Below, piece after piece: positions 1 to 9,249 of a stretch of DNA of 57,292 bases. Position 1 is the first letter of the stretch. Each line of letters begins with the position of its first letter. The position numbers were made by a program, and so were the translations under genes. This stretch comes from Sporomusa malonica (GTDB lineage Bacteria > Bacillota > Negativicutes > Sporomusales > Sporomusaceae), in assembly GCF_900176355.1 (NCBI RefSeq), contig NZ_FWXI01000029.1:1-57292 (forward strand), given 5' to 3'. The notes beneath the pieces were generated by a model. That model saw only the letters and a program-made list of their open reading frames with translations. It was not told the DNA's origin and made no database searches.

Positions 1-3000
1 CCACTCGCACTAATGGTTCCGTTAGTATTATTCAACGCAGAATTACTTTGATTAAGATTCATATTCTGTTGAGACATTAATTTGCCACCGGTATTATTAA
101 GTCCCTGACTAGTGTTAACAGTAAGTGACCCTTGGGCTAAGAACTGACCTCCGTGATTAGATAGACTGGTAGCCGTCAGGCTGACATCACCGTTACCACC
201 AATAAGACCGTCTGCATTTTCAATCGCTTGAGCAATAGTAACTGTTGCGCCACTATTGTCGAGGCTTAGAACTTTACCGCCTTGGTTATCAAGCGACTGC
301 GCTTTAAGCATCAAACCTTTACTGGCCTGGATTAAACCCTGTTTATTAGTTAATGCCCCTTGAGTATTAATGTTGACAGCATCACCCGCAAGAGCCCCTT
401 GGTTATTATTAATCGAAGCGGCTTCTATATTTAGCTGTTTCTGAGATACGACTGACCCATTTGTATTATTTATGGTCTGACTCTGAATAGTAGTCTGTCC
501 GTTACTTGCGATGGCCCCGCCAACATTTGTCAGATTTCCATTAGTTGTTACGTCCAGCTTCCCAGTTCCTGCGTGTTGGATTTGACCGCCACTATTGGTT
601 ATAGACGCACTCTGTAAGGCTAGATCCTCGGCATTGCTTGCTATTGTACCATTTGTATTATCAATACTGTTGGTTGCTTTTAGGGTAGAAGCCCCAGACC
701 CTTTTTGCTTTATAATGCCGCCCTTATTGCTAATGATATTTGCGGTAACAAAGACTTTATCGGCAATAATACGGCCCGCATTACCCTGCGCGTCCGCATC
801 ATTCTTTAGATTCCCGGCAGCAGTTATAGCTAAGGCTCCATTCACCTCCATATTGGCTCCGGTGTTATTTACATCACCACTCTTGGCTATAATATTTGCG
901 GTACCGCCGGCATATAATTTGCTGCCGCTTTGCTCGATGGTGGCTCCTTCTATTGTAAGATTGCCACCTGCTAGCGTTTGCCCTTTTGCCGTAACAACCC
1001 CATTGGCCACTACCGTTAAATTGCCGGCAATACCAACACTGCCATCGTTCTTAATTCCGGCTCCAAGAGCTCCTGTTGAAGATACATTCTGAGCCGATAC
1101 GGTTGTATTTTGGGCAGAGGCAAGTACACCCGTGTTAGTAAGTGTATCGACATTCTCTATCGTAGCATTACCTTGGGCGTAAATTGTTCCTTGGTTAACT
1201 AAAACGCCATTTACTTGAAGATTCATATCTGCCGTACTGTTGATGGCAGCTGCGGTCCCACTGTTCGTCATGTTCTCGGACTGCACCTTCAAAGTATCTG
1301 CCGTTAAAGTGCCAGTGTTATTGAGATTTTGACCCTTAATCTCAACAGTATCTGAGTCCATCCGGCCATTGTTATTCACACTACCTGATGCAACAATTGT
1401 CAAGTTGTTTCCGCTTGCCATAGTGGCACCGGCAGTATTTGTAACATCGTGCGTACTTAGCTTGGCATCTCTAACAGCAATAATACTTCCCTTATTGATC
1501 ACGGTACCAGTCACATTCACGGTTACGTCGCGATTAGCCTTAAGTTGGCCACCAGTACTGTTTGTTAGATTTCCATCTAAGGAAATAATTAGATCTTGTC
1601 CGGCAATAGTCTGTCCATTGCCATCCAGGATTTTTGCATTGATGTCAATATTTTTGTTGGCTGCCAAATTGCCACTGCTATTATTTACTACCGCCGCTTG
1701 GATACTAAGCGCCCCTCCGGCTTTGATGGTTCCATCAATATTAGTTAAATTAGCTCCTTCTTCGGTAAAATTAATGTCTTGTCCGGCTGAAATAGTACCC
1801 TGCGTATTGTCCGTACTTTGTTTACTACTAATTGTAAGGTTATTTTTCGCGATAATCTGACCAGCTTGATTCGTAAGGTTTTGTGCTATGATTGCCACAT
1901 TCCCGTTACCACCGATCAAGCCAGATTGGTTTTGAACGTTCCCTCTCACATTAATTTCTGTATCACTCGCGTCAAGGTTGATGACTTGCCCCTCACTATT
2001 ATTCAATGACTGAACAGCCACTTTTAATCCTTTAGCTGACTGAATAACACCTTGGCGGTTGTCCAAGGCATTACCCACCGCGAGGGTAACAGCGTCTGCG
2101 CCAATAATCTCACCTTGATTGTTTATAAGCGAATCAGAAGCAACATTAAGCCGTTTTTGTGCAACGATTCGACCCTGCATATTATCAAAACTCTGAGCAA
2201 CAAGGTTGGTCTGTCCATTGCTCGCTATTATCCCGCTGACATTTTTCAGATCGTTTGTAGCTTGTAGCGTCAATGTACCTGTTCCTGCGTGTTGGATTTG
2301 ACCGCCACTATTGGTTATAGAAGCACTCTGCAATGTTAGATTCTCGCCATTGCTGGCAATCATACCACTGGTGTTATCGATGTTGTCTGACGCAATCAAG
2401 TTAGTAGAATCTGATCCCGTTTGATTAATGGTACCGCCCTTATTGCTTATGGAATTTGCCGTAATAGCCATTTTATTTGCAACAATTTGGCCCATATCAT
2501 TCTTAACGGTTCCGGTAGTTGTTAAAGTTAGCGCTCTTACTTGTAAATCAGCACTAGTATGATTCACATCACCACTTCTGGCGGTAATACTAGCTGTTCC
2601 GCCAGCATACGTCTTACCACCGCTTTGATCGATGGAGGCGCCGGTTATGACTAGGTCGCCGCCAGCTAGTGTTTGACCTTTCGAAGTAACACTACCATTA
2701 CCTAAGACAGTTAGATTACCGGACGTACCAATGCTGCCATCGCTCTTAATTCCTGCACCAAGAGCTCCAGTAGAAGATACGCCCTGAGCCGATATAGTTG
2801 TATTTTGGGCAGATGCAAGTACGCCAGAATTGGTCAATATATTAACATTACTTATAGTAGCATTACCCTTGGCGTAGATTGTCCCTTGGTTGGCCAAATT
2901 TCCATTCACATCAAGACTCATTTCATTTGTACTGTTAATAGCAGCTGACGGCCCACTGTTAGTCATGGTTTGGGACTGCACCGTCAACGTATCTGCAACC

Positions 3001-4620
3001 ATTATCCCCGTGTTATTTAGATTCCCCCCCTTGATATTAACGATTTTCGCATCCATTTTGCCATTATTATTTATATTGCCTGATGCGGAAATAGCTAAAG
3101 CGTTCCCACTCGCTGTAGTAGCACCAGTATTGTTAAGAATATGGTGCGCACTTAAATTAGCATCTTTAACAGCCGCAATACTTCCTTGATTAGTCACAGT
3201 ACCAGCCACGTTCACGATTACGTCTCGATTAGCCTTAAGTTGGCCACCGGTACTGTTTGTTAGATTTCCATCTAAGGAAATAATTAGGTCTTGCCCAGCA
3301 ATGGTCTGACCATTACCGTTCAGACTTTTTGCGTTGAGGTTAATATTTTGGTTTGCTGCCAAATTACCGCTGGTATTATCTACTGCTGCCGCCTGGATAA
3401 TCAACGCTCTGCCAGCATTGATGGTCCCACCAGTGTTGGTTAAGTTGCCTCTACTCTCGTTAAAACTGATGTCTTGTCCAGCAGAAATAGTACCATCAGT
3501 ATTATCCGTGCTTTGCTCACTCGTAATTATCAAGTTATCTTTCGCGATGACCTTACCGCCCTGGTTTGTAAGGTTTTGTGCCTTAACAGTTACACTACCA
3601 TTACCGCCAAGCAATCCGGACTGGTTTTGAAGATCGCCAGTTACATGTACTTTCGTGTCACTTGCGTCGAGGTTGATAACTTGTCCACCACTATTATCCA
3701 ATGACTGGGTGGTGACATCCAATCCTTTACTCGCCTGGATAATGCCTTGCTGGTTATTCATCACACCAGAAGCGGTGATGTTAATGGCATCAGCACCAAT
3801 CATCGTGCCTTGGTTATTTAAAATCGAATCTGCAGTAACATGAATTTGTTTCTGCGCCACTATACTGCCTTGAGTATTATCGATGTTCCGGCCGAAAAAA
3901 CTAGTTTGGCCGTTGCTCACTATCTTGCCATTAATGTTTGTTAGGTCGCCGGTCGTTTGTACTGTCAGCGTGCCGGCACCTGCGTGTTGAATTTGGCCTT
4001 GGATATTGCTTGTCATATTTGCATTAAGGGTGAGGTCTGAAGCATTGGTGGCAATCTTGCCGCCAGTGTTGTCGATGCTATCTGCAGCTATTAGACTGGT
4101 CGCTTCTGATCCAGTTTGCAAAATACTGCCACCTTTGTTGGAGATGTCATCTGCTATAATCGCTATTTTGCCTGCTGTCATTTGGCCAGCAACACCATTC
4201 GCATTCTTATCGTTTTTAACTGTACCAGCCGCCCTTATATTTAGAGCATTACCCACCTGCAGCACGGCCCCAGTGTGGTCGGCATCGCCGCTTGTTGCCG
4301 CTATGTTGGCTGTGCCTCCGACATAGATAGTTGCACCACTATGGTCAATGGTTGCCCCGGTTACAGAAAGGTTGCCACCGGCTATTGTCTGACCTTTGGC
4401 GCTTACAAAGCCTGCTGCAATTATACTGAGATCACCTGTCGTTTGGATTGTACCGTCGCTATTGAGACCAGAGGCTAATGTTCCTACAGAGGATATGTTT
4501 TGCGCAGCTAAAGCCGTGTTTTGAGCAGCCGCTATAACACCGGTATTGCTGATGGTACCGGCATTGATGACACTCGTGTTGCCTTGAGCGTAAACTGTTC
4601 CCTGGTTGGTTATATTACCG
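1..4620 (-). repeat. ~1.7 kb tandem internal repeats in tpsA
   Basis: The tpsA coding sequence contains successive ~565-570-residue units. Plus-strand anchors recur at fixed offsets. CCTGCGTGTTG occurs at about 568, 2284 and 3979 (steps 1716 and 1695). TTCCATCTAAGG occurs at 1571 and 3266 (step 1695). A 'ccttggcgtaaattgtcccttgg'-like block recurs near 1170, 2870 and 4590. Two full units and parts of others are present, and all steps are multiples of three. Copies differ by many scattered substitutions, so the duplication is not very recent. Confidence 0.85.
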
Positions 4621-5549
4621 GCAGCATGTATCGTTACGTTGCCGCTGGCGTTGGTATTGCCCGCAAGCGTAATTTTGCCATCGTTAGTTAGTATGAGGTC
4701 GCTGCCACTGGCAGACAGGGTACCTTGGCTGTTTACACCAACGCCATGTTCAGTTCCTACCAGTTTAATTTTGTTGGCGTACATGCCCCCCAAGGCGCCG
4801 ACGTCAATGGCTACCTGGGGTTGGCTGCCGTCGCCGGCAACATTTTGTGTATTCAAGGTGTTGTAGGCAACGTTGTTACTGCCGGTAACTACGTTAAGTT
4901 CTTTCGCCCAGATACCGGAATTCGCTGCTATGGCTCTACTGATTAGATCCACACGGTCGGCACTCGTTCCGTCAATTCCAGCTCCTTTTACGGTTATTTG
5001 GCCACCAGTGACTCGAAAAGAGTCTAAGCTACTATTACCGCCGAATACCGGCGTACCGGTAGTAAGCATGCCTCGACCGGTGTTAATAAATCCAAAGCCA
5101 TCACCGATTATGCCATTGCGATTGGCAATAATAACATCTGCTCTCTGGCCAGCTACCTCTAGGTAACCACGTAAATTACTGATGTTATTCCCAGTGACTT
5201 CATTCAGAATGATCCGGGCTGAACCGGCTGTAAGGTTAGGATTGCCAGGTATATATCCAGCAAGCTGCGTTTTAGATATGCCCAATGCGTTGTTTAAGAT
5301 AAGACCTTTAGTGTCGATATTAAACTGTTGATAGAGGTTGCGAGACACACCTGCCGCCGATGGCGCAGTGATTTGCACTAATGGAGTACCATCTGGGGCA
5401 CTGCCTATCGTAGGACGGTTTTGTTTTGGTGCGTTAGGATCAGCTACCGTTTGTGCTGTTACCAAGACCGGCTGCAAGCTAAATAATACTAGCGTAATCC
5501 ACACAACCAGCTTATTGATTTTACTCTTCCTTGATGAAAAACCAATCAT
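1..5549 (-). CDS. TpsA: FHA-like two-partner-secretion exoprotein (3' end outside window)
   Basis: This is a secreted filamentous-haemagglutinin-like adhesin or exoprotein, exported by the TpsB encoded just upstream. The frame is open from ATG at 5549 to the left edge, giving at least 1849 residues. AAGGAGG lies 9 nt before the ATG. Residues 1-36 form a signal peptide (MIGFSSRKSKINKLVVW, then a hydrophobic stretch ending near VLVTAQT). A TPS/haemagglutination domain follows, with the family motifs NxxG-I-GDGFGFINTGR and ILNEVTG; most of the rest is Gly/Asn/Ala-rich beta-helix repeats of the type L-x-N-x-GG-x-I. The stop codon and any C-terminal toxin or adhesion module are outside the window, so adhesin versus contact-dependent-inhibition toxin cannot be decided. 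The gap to tpsB is 40 nt, so the pair is probably one transcript. Confidence 0.93.
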   Translation of the reverse strand, partial: MIGFSSRKSKINKLVVWITLVLFSLQPVLVTAQTVADPNAPKQNRPTIGSAPDGTPLVQITAPSAAGVSRNLYQQFNIDTKGLILNNALGISKTQLAGYIPGNPNLTAGSARIILNEVTGNNISNLRGYLEVAGQRADVIIANRNGIIGDGFGFINTGRGMLTTGTPVFGGNSSLDSFRVTGGQITVKGAGIDGTSADRVDLISRAIAANSGIWAKELNVVTGSNNVAYNTLNTQNVAGDGSQPQVAIDVGALGGMYANKIKLVGTEHGVGVNSQGTLSASGSDLILTNDGKITLAGNTNASGNVTIHAAGNITNQGTVYAQGNTSVINAGTISNTGVIAAAQNTALAAQNISSVGTLASGLNSDGTIQTTGDLSIIAAGFVSAKGQTIAGGNLSVTGATIDHSGATIYVGGTANIAATSGDADHTGAVLQVGNALNIRAAGTVKNDKNANGVAGQMTAGKIAIIADDISNKGGSILQTGSEATSLIAADSIDNTGGKIATNASDLTLNANMTSNIQGQIQHAGAGTLTVQTTGDLTNINGKIVSNGQTSFFGRNIDNTQGSIVAQKQIHVTADSILNNQGTMIGADAINITASGVMNNQQGIIQASKGLDVTTQSLDNSGGQVINLDASDTKVHVTGDLQNQSGLLGGNGSVTVKAQNLTNQGGKVIAKDNLIITSEQSTDNTDGTISAGQDISFNESRGNLTNTGGTINAGRALIIQAAAVDNTSGNLAANQNINLNAKSLNGNGQTIAGQDLIISLDGNLTNSTGGQLKANRDVIVNVAGTVTNQGSIAAVKDANLSAHHILNNTGATTASGNALAISASGNINNNGKMDAKIVNIKGGNLNNTGIMVADTLTVQSQTMTNSGPSAAINSTNEMSLDVNGNLANQGTIYAKGNATISNVNILTNSGVLASAQNTTISAQGVSSTGALGAGIKSDGSIGTSGNLTVLGNGSVTSKGQTLAGGDLVITGASIDQSGGKTYAGGTASITARSGDVNHTSADLQVRALTLTTTGTVKNDMGQIVANKMAITANSISNKGGTINQTGSDSTNLIASDNIDNTSGMIASNGENLTLQSASITNSGGQIQHAGTGTLTLQATNDLKNVSGIIASNGQTNLVAQSFDNMQGRIVAQKRLNVASDSLINNQGEIIGADAVTLAVGNALDNRQGVIQSAKGLKVAVQSLNNSEGQVINLDASDTEINVRGNVQNQSGLIGGNGNVAIIAQNLTNQAGQIIAKNNLTISSKQSTDNTQGTISAGQDINFTEEGANLTNIDGTIKAGGALSIQAAVVNNSSGNLAANKNIDINAKILDGNGQTIAGQDLIISLDGNLTNSTGGQLKANRDVTVNVTGTVINKGSIIAVRDAKLSTHDVTNTAGATMASGNNLTIVASGSVNNNGRMDSDTVEIKGQNLNNTGTLTADTLKVQSENMTNSGTAAAINSTADMNLQVNGVLVNQGTIYAQGNATIENVDTLTNTGVLASAQNTTVSAQNVSSTGALGAGIKNDGSVGIAGNLTVVANGVVTAKGQTLAGGNLTIEGATIEQSGSKLYAGGTANIIAKSGDVNNTGANMEVNGALAITAAGNLKNDADAQGNAGRIIADKVFVTANIISNKGGIIKQKGSGASTLKATNSIDNTNGTIASNAEDLALQSASITNSGGQIQHAGTGKLDVTTNGNLTNVGGAIASNGQTTIQSQTINNTNGSVVSQKQLNIEAASINNNQGALAGDAVNINTQGALTNKQGLIQASKGLMLKAQSLDNQGGKVLSLDNSGATVTIAQAIENADGLIGGNGDVSLTATSLSNHGGQFLAQGSLTVNTSQGLNNTGGKLMSQQNMNLNQSNSALNNTNGTISAS

Positions 5550-5589
5550 ATATGACTTCCTCCTTGAAATCACAGTTGCCAATCTGCTC

Positions 5590-7293
5590 CTATATCTGAC
5601 AAAGCACTTGGAAACCTAAAATCGGTACTGACGTTTGCATTCCGGCCGGTTTTTTGATAGGTTTGCCGATGTACATATCGTACTGGGCTCCTTCCAGGTT
5701 ACCGCGTAGTCCGAAGGTCGAACCAGCTAATGTTCTTCCTATCGACTGGTCAACCGATGCACCGCTCACTTGTCCAATGTCTAACCCTAAGTAAAATTCT
5801 AAAGCGGCATTCCGGAGTGGTACACTCAGTTCATTACGCAGAAACCAGCCATTTTCGGCGGATAGTGTCTCCTCGCCATCGAAGCCGCGTACGGTATAGC
5901 GGTTACCGATACTCATAAATTCAGATGCGTACAGCATGTCTTTGGTATATTGTCCAGACAATATGGCGCTGTAACGGGCCTTAGTCTTGCCGAGAGTAAC
6001 AGGGGTTGAAAGGCGTGTGTCTAATGTCCAGATGTTATAGTGAGTTGTTGGCTGATCGTCTGCGTTGGCGGCAGGATCTTCCTGGGCTCCAAACCAGGGC
6101 ACTCCCCGCTTATACGCTGCAGTATATTCAATAACAGTTTGTCCGTTATATTTTTTGTGGATGAACGCAAGTTCTGCAGCGGTTGTCTCTCGTCTTTGTA
6201 TTTCGATCTCTGTATCATCTATAAACGATTTACTGCGTGCTTTTGTTACACCAAATGATACACTGGTTTTTTGTGTCTGATCGCGATAAATCAACTTTTC
6301 TGCTTTAAGTTCCAAATTGTTAGAACGCCCGGAGGAGACGAATGAGGTAGCATCGCTTTCCACAGTTTGATGGTATTTATATTCATAGCCCGACAAGGTA
6401 TAAGTCCAATACCCATGGGGAACGGAATAGTAAAAGCTGTTTCCTCTGGTGCCAAGCTTATAGCCGTGCCTCTCAGCATCGCTGTTATATGAGATATTAA
6501 AAAGATCATTAATGCCAAACAAATTATCTAAAGAGAAGGTCTCTGAAGCTTGTAGTTTACCAGTTGCTTCGCTTCCGGAGTCGTCCAACGACAGCACTAG
6601 TTTCCACGGCTTTGTCTGTTTCACTGTAATCAAAACGATAGATTCCCCAGGGTTGTCCCCCGGAACAAGCTGCATCTCCGCATCTTGTGACGGTACGCGT
6701 TTCATTTGCTCCAAGCCTTGCTCTAAATCACGCAGATTGAGTATATCGCCCGGCCTTGCCGGGAAGGCACTCTGCCAATTTGCCCGCAGCTTAGGGTCAG
6801 CAAGCTTAATATCTTTAATCATTCCGGGAACTAACTGTAATCTAAGGACACCTGTCGATAAGTTTTGCTCCGGAATAAGTACCTGTGTGGTTATAAAGCC
6901 ACGGTCAATGCACGCGTTAGTGAGTGTCTTGACGATTATGTTGATCCCTTGCCAACCAATCTTTTGGCCTAGATACTTGTTTACCAGGTCATGTACCCAG
7001 GGAAATTGACCAGATTCATCGCCTTGGATCATAATCGTGTTTATGGTGAAGCTAGGTGTCTCGTCAGGCAATTTTGCCACTTCAGCGCCTTGTTTTTCTT
7101 TCTGCAGGAAAACATCCTGGCCTCGTTCGCGCTGCCTGCGCTCCTGCTCTTCTTGACGGGCTTTGCGATTTTGTTCCTCAATGTCTGTCCAGGTTGGCGC
7201 CGCCAAGGTCAGATTCGTGTTAGTAAATAAGATTATTAAAATAAGCGCACAAGTCTTAATTAATCGTGAATATTTGGATTTATGCTGTGGCAT
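5590..7293 (-). CDS. TpsB: ShlB/FhaC-family outer-membrane transporter
   Basis: An outer-membrane Omp85-superfamily barrel that secretes the neighbouring TpsA. The protein is 567 residues, normal for the family. Residues 1-31 are a signal peptide (basic start, then LILIILFTNTNLTLAA). An N-terminal Gln/Arg/Glu-rich linker follows, then two POTRA-type domains (about 80-165 and 166-245). The C-terminal 16-strand barrel contains the diagnostic lid-loop motif VRGF (in YTVRGFDGEETL) and ends with a short strand. AGGAG precedes the ATG. It is the first gene of the pair and lies 40 nt upstream of tpsA, the classic tpsB-tpsA order. TpsB barrels occur only in organisms with an outer membrane, which is informative in a Firmicute-like context. 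Confidence 0.93.
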   Translation of the reverse strand: MPQHKSKYSRLIKTCALILIILFTNTNLTLAAPTWTDIEEQNRKARQEEQERRQRERGQDVFLQKEKQGAEVAKLPDETPSFTINTIMIQGDESGQFPWVHDLVNKYLGQKIGWQGINIIVKTLTNACIDRGFITTQVLIPEQNLSTGVLRLQLVPGMIKDIKLADPKLRANWQSAFPARPGDILNLRDLEQGLEQMKRVPSQDAEMQLVPGDNPGESIVLITVKQTKPWKLVLSLDDSGSEATGKLQASETFSLDNLFGINDLFNISYNSDAERHGYKLGTRGNSFYYSVPHGYWTYTLSGYEYKYHQTVESDATSFVSSGRSNNLELKAEKLIYRDQTQKTSVSFGVTKARSKSFIDDTEIEIQRRETTAAELAFIHKKYNGQTVIEYTAAYKRGVPWFGAQEDPAANADDQPTTHYNIWTLDTRLSTPVTLGKTKARYSAILSGQYTKDMLYASEFMSIGNRYTVRGFDGEETLSAENGWFLRNELSVPLRNAALEFYLGLDIGQVSGASVDQSIGRTLAGSTFGLRGNLEGAQYDMYIGKPIKKPAGMQTSVPILGFQVLCQI

Positions 7294-7897
7294 GTAGTAT
7301 GTCTCCTGTTCTAAAAGATGAAATATAACTAAAAATCATACTCAATTGGTTCCTAGCTAAGGTACTTCAACACATTTTTTTCTCATTCTGAAATCGCACC
7401 AACGAGAATTTCTGGTTCAAGTTAGGATATATATATACCCCAATATGCCATTTATGTATATAGTTCTTTGCTATCCAATCTTTCCCTTTGAAAATGGAAT
7501 AATTATGTAAAATTTATAGTTTCTTGTATTTTTTGATTGCCTGTAAGAGAATGCCTCTCATTAAAGTAATTCGGACAAAATTTGCTCCGATCCCACTTAA
7601 ATATGGCCTTTCCGGGATCAAACCGTAAAATGACTGCGTCATAATGAAAGCAAATAATCCGCCGTTATTCCAAGGATTATGGAATAAGGCGGATTTCACT
7701 ATTATTATATCTTTGTAGTTGCGAATACTGGTTAGTAAACGAACTATATGATTTTATGGAACCTGTTGTGCAATGAAGTTGTTTGGCTTACAAGTAAAGC
7801 CTTTTAGTGGCAGAAACCAAAGGTTATCCGTCCAAAATCAATATTCGTTTTCAAGATGAATCTCCTGGTTAAATACACGTATCTAGCAAATATTCGC
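7294..7897. other. 604-nt intergenic region without a convincing gene
   Basis: AT-rich stretch between the SYLF gene and tpsB. It must contain the tpsB promoter, but I could not pick a convincing -35/-10 pair. It includes a run of alternating TA near 7430 and one strong stem-loop (listed separately). A 61-codon frame at 7514-7699 crosses the stem-loop and has no recognisable product or good ribosome site. Confidence 0.6.
7656..7695. terminator. Stem-loop, possible terminator
   Basis: AATCCGCC plus TTATTCCA (7656-7672, one bulged G) pairs with TGGAATAA plus GGCGGATT (7680-7695) around a 7-nt loop, giving 16 base pairs. It lies about 200 nt past the SYLF gene in its direction of transcription. 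The T-tract on either strand is poor, so it could also be a stable RNA structure or transcript end. Confidence 0.45.
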
Positions 7898-8482
7898 CTA
7901 ATGTGAGCGGCTGTTAAGGTCATTATCCTTGTAATACCGGGTTCCCTGTCCGGTAATTTCAAGAGCAAGTCCTTTGTCAGTCAATTGGTACAGCCAAGCG
8001 CCAGGCCAAATAGAGACAGCCCCCTGAAAAGCACCGCCATTTACACCATCGGTTGCAGCTAAAGTAGCTTGCCCGCCGAAACTCCATCCTTGATCGACAA
8101 AACGTGCAAAGGCCTTTTCTGTCTCAAAGACAAAAATCTCGCTATAGTCTTTTATTCCCAGACCTAACCCGATGCCAATTTCGGCTTTTTTCATAAAAAC
8201 TTCTCGGCTACTGTTATTATTGACAGCTATCCCTTTGCCATGACCGCTCCCAAGTACCAAGAGCTTAATCCCATGGTTGCTGAATACGGCATATCCCGCA
8301 GAATTCTCAATCGCGTTCCTGGCTCCCGGATTTACATTGTACAACCTGTCCAATGTTTCATTAGCCATATCGCGGATAGATTGACGTTTCTCACCAATAC
8401 TAGCCGCATTGACTATAGAGGTGACACATGTCACGAATAGCATAAGCATTATACACGCCCTGAAGATAATTATTTTACGCAT
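7898..8482 (-). CDS. Secreted SYLF/Ysc84-domain lipid-binding protein
   Basis: A predicted exported protein of 194 residues with one SYLF (Ysc84) domain, a family that binds lipids. The chosen start is the ATG at 8482, preceded by AGGAAGGTAAAT; an in-frame ATG 12 codons earlier has no comparable site. Residues 1-26 form a signal peptide (MRKIIIFRACIMLMLFV, cleavage near VNA). The SYLF domain spans about 45-190, with AGYAVFSNHGIK, GSGHGKGIAVN, a glycine-rich AEIGIGLGLGIKDY and FETEKAF. Bacterial members are usually periplasmic or outer-membrane associated; the precise role is unknown. It is monocistronic, with large AT-rich gaps on both sides. Confidence 0.85.
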   Translation of the reverse strand: MRKIIIFRACIMLMLFVTCVTSIVNAASIGEKRQSIRDMANETLDRLYNVNPGARNAIENSAGYAVFSNHGIKLLVLGSGHGKGIAVNNNSSREVFMKKAEIGIGLGLGIKDYSEIFVFETEKAFARFVDQGWSFGGQATLAATDGVNGGAFQGAVSIWPGAWLYQLTDKGLALEITGQGTRYYKDNDLNSRSH

Positions 8483-8627
8483 ATTTACCTTCCTTTTTCT
8501 TCTTACAGAATAATCCATTTAATATAATAATAGTTATATTAATTCTTGTTTGCAAGTTATATTTTAGTGCAATATTCATTGATCGATTATCGAATTTGTT
8601 TATTTGTCAGCAGCAACAGAAAAGAAA

Positions 8628-8657
8628 CCGCAATTTTTGTAACAACAAGAATTGCGG
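8628..8657. terminator. Hairpin, possible terminator
   Basis: CCGCAATT (8628-8635) pairs with AATTGCGG (8650-8657), extended by three more pairs around a short loop. It lies between the VOC gene end and the SYLF promoter. The T-tract is weak. Confidence 0.4.
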
Positions 8658-8749
8658 CATTGCTTCCTCATAGTGTGGGCACCTCATTTGTATTTAGCAA
8701 TATAAGTGGGAACGGGCAGACTTATCCACAATACACAGTTTTAATACAA

Positions 8750-8781
8750 GACCCTAACCATATTATCTAACGGTTAGGGTC
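8750..8781. terminator. Perfect 10-bp hairpin, probable end of the SBP-kinase-VOC operon
   Basis: GACCCTAACC (8750-8759) pairs perfectly with GGTTAGGGTC (8772-8781) around a 12-nt loop. Read on the minus strand it lies about 100 nt beyond the VOC stop and is followed by a T-containing tract (TTGTATT). Confidence 0.5.
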
Positions 8782-8877
8782 TCATAGGCCGTTTAAAAAT
8801 AGATAACACATTTTCCAGCGACTGTTGCAACGATAATTGCGATAAGCATCAGCTTTAAAGGATAAGACAGAGTTCTG

Positions 8878-9246
8878 TTAAATTTTTTGCACAAACTCCA
8901 AGCGCTCACCGTCCGGACCTGCAAAAAACATAATCTTTTTATTCCCAACCACCTTAGGCTGATCAAAGAGCAGTGTAACGTTATGCTGCCGGAGTTTATC
9001 AAGCTCGACCTCAAGGTCAGTCACAGCAAAAGCAATATGGTCAACCCTGCCTGCACCACGTGCCCCGGCGGGGTCTTCTTTATATTGAATAAGCTCAATC
9101 GTCTGCTGACCTGACTTAATAAATACCAATCGAATACGTTCGTCCTGGTATGTGTCTTCAACTTGGCAACCTAATACTCTGGTATAAAAATTCAGAGATT
9201 TATCCGCATTTGTAACGACCACACCAATGTGGGCAACCTCAACCAT
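8878..9246 (-). CDS. VOC-superfamily (glyoxalase-like) metalloprotein
   Basis: A 122-residue single-unit VOC protein, the size of methylmalonyl-CoA epimerase, glyoxalase I and related enzymes. It has the two beta-alpha-beta-beta-beta halves, with metal-ligand positions at H6 (VAHIGVVV), a Glu in the first half (QTIELIQY), H70 (RVDHIAFAV) and the C-terminal Glu of GERLEFVQ. The spacing resembles methylmalonyl-CoA epimerase-like proteins, but no mutase genes are nearby, so I do not assign a substrate. Its AAGGAGG overlaps the last codons of the upstream kinase gene and the gap is 3 nt, so the two are translationally linked. The link to the kinase suggests a small metabolite sensed or processed together. 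Confidence 0.85.
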   Translation of the reverse strand: MVEVAHIGVVVTNADKSLNFYTRVLGCQVEDTYQDERIRLVFIKSGQQTIELIQYKEDPAGARGAGRVDHIAFAVTDLEVELDKLRQHNVTLLFDQPKVVGNKKIMFFAGPDGERLEFVQKI

Positions 9247-9249
9247 ATT

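Larger units (their letters stand above)
8483..8877. other. Intergenic region with two hairpins
   Basis: No gene seen. It holds the likely promoter of the SYLF gene on the minus strand and two stem-loops (8628-8657 and 8750-8781) that probably end the VOC/kinase transcript arriving from the right. Confidence 0.6.

Noticed and set aside
595..5166. Many plus-strand open frames (for example 595-1092, 1369-1860, 4006-4326)
   Set aside because: They are antisense shadows of tpsA, hydrophobic only because of its Asn/Gly-rich repeats, and lack ribosome sites.
7514..7699. 61-residue minus-strand frame
   Set aside because: It overlaps the stem-loop at 7656-7695, has no clear ribosome site and no recognisable product.
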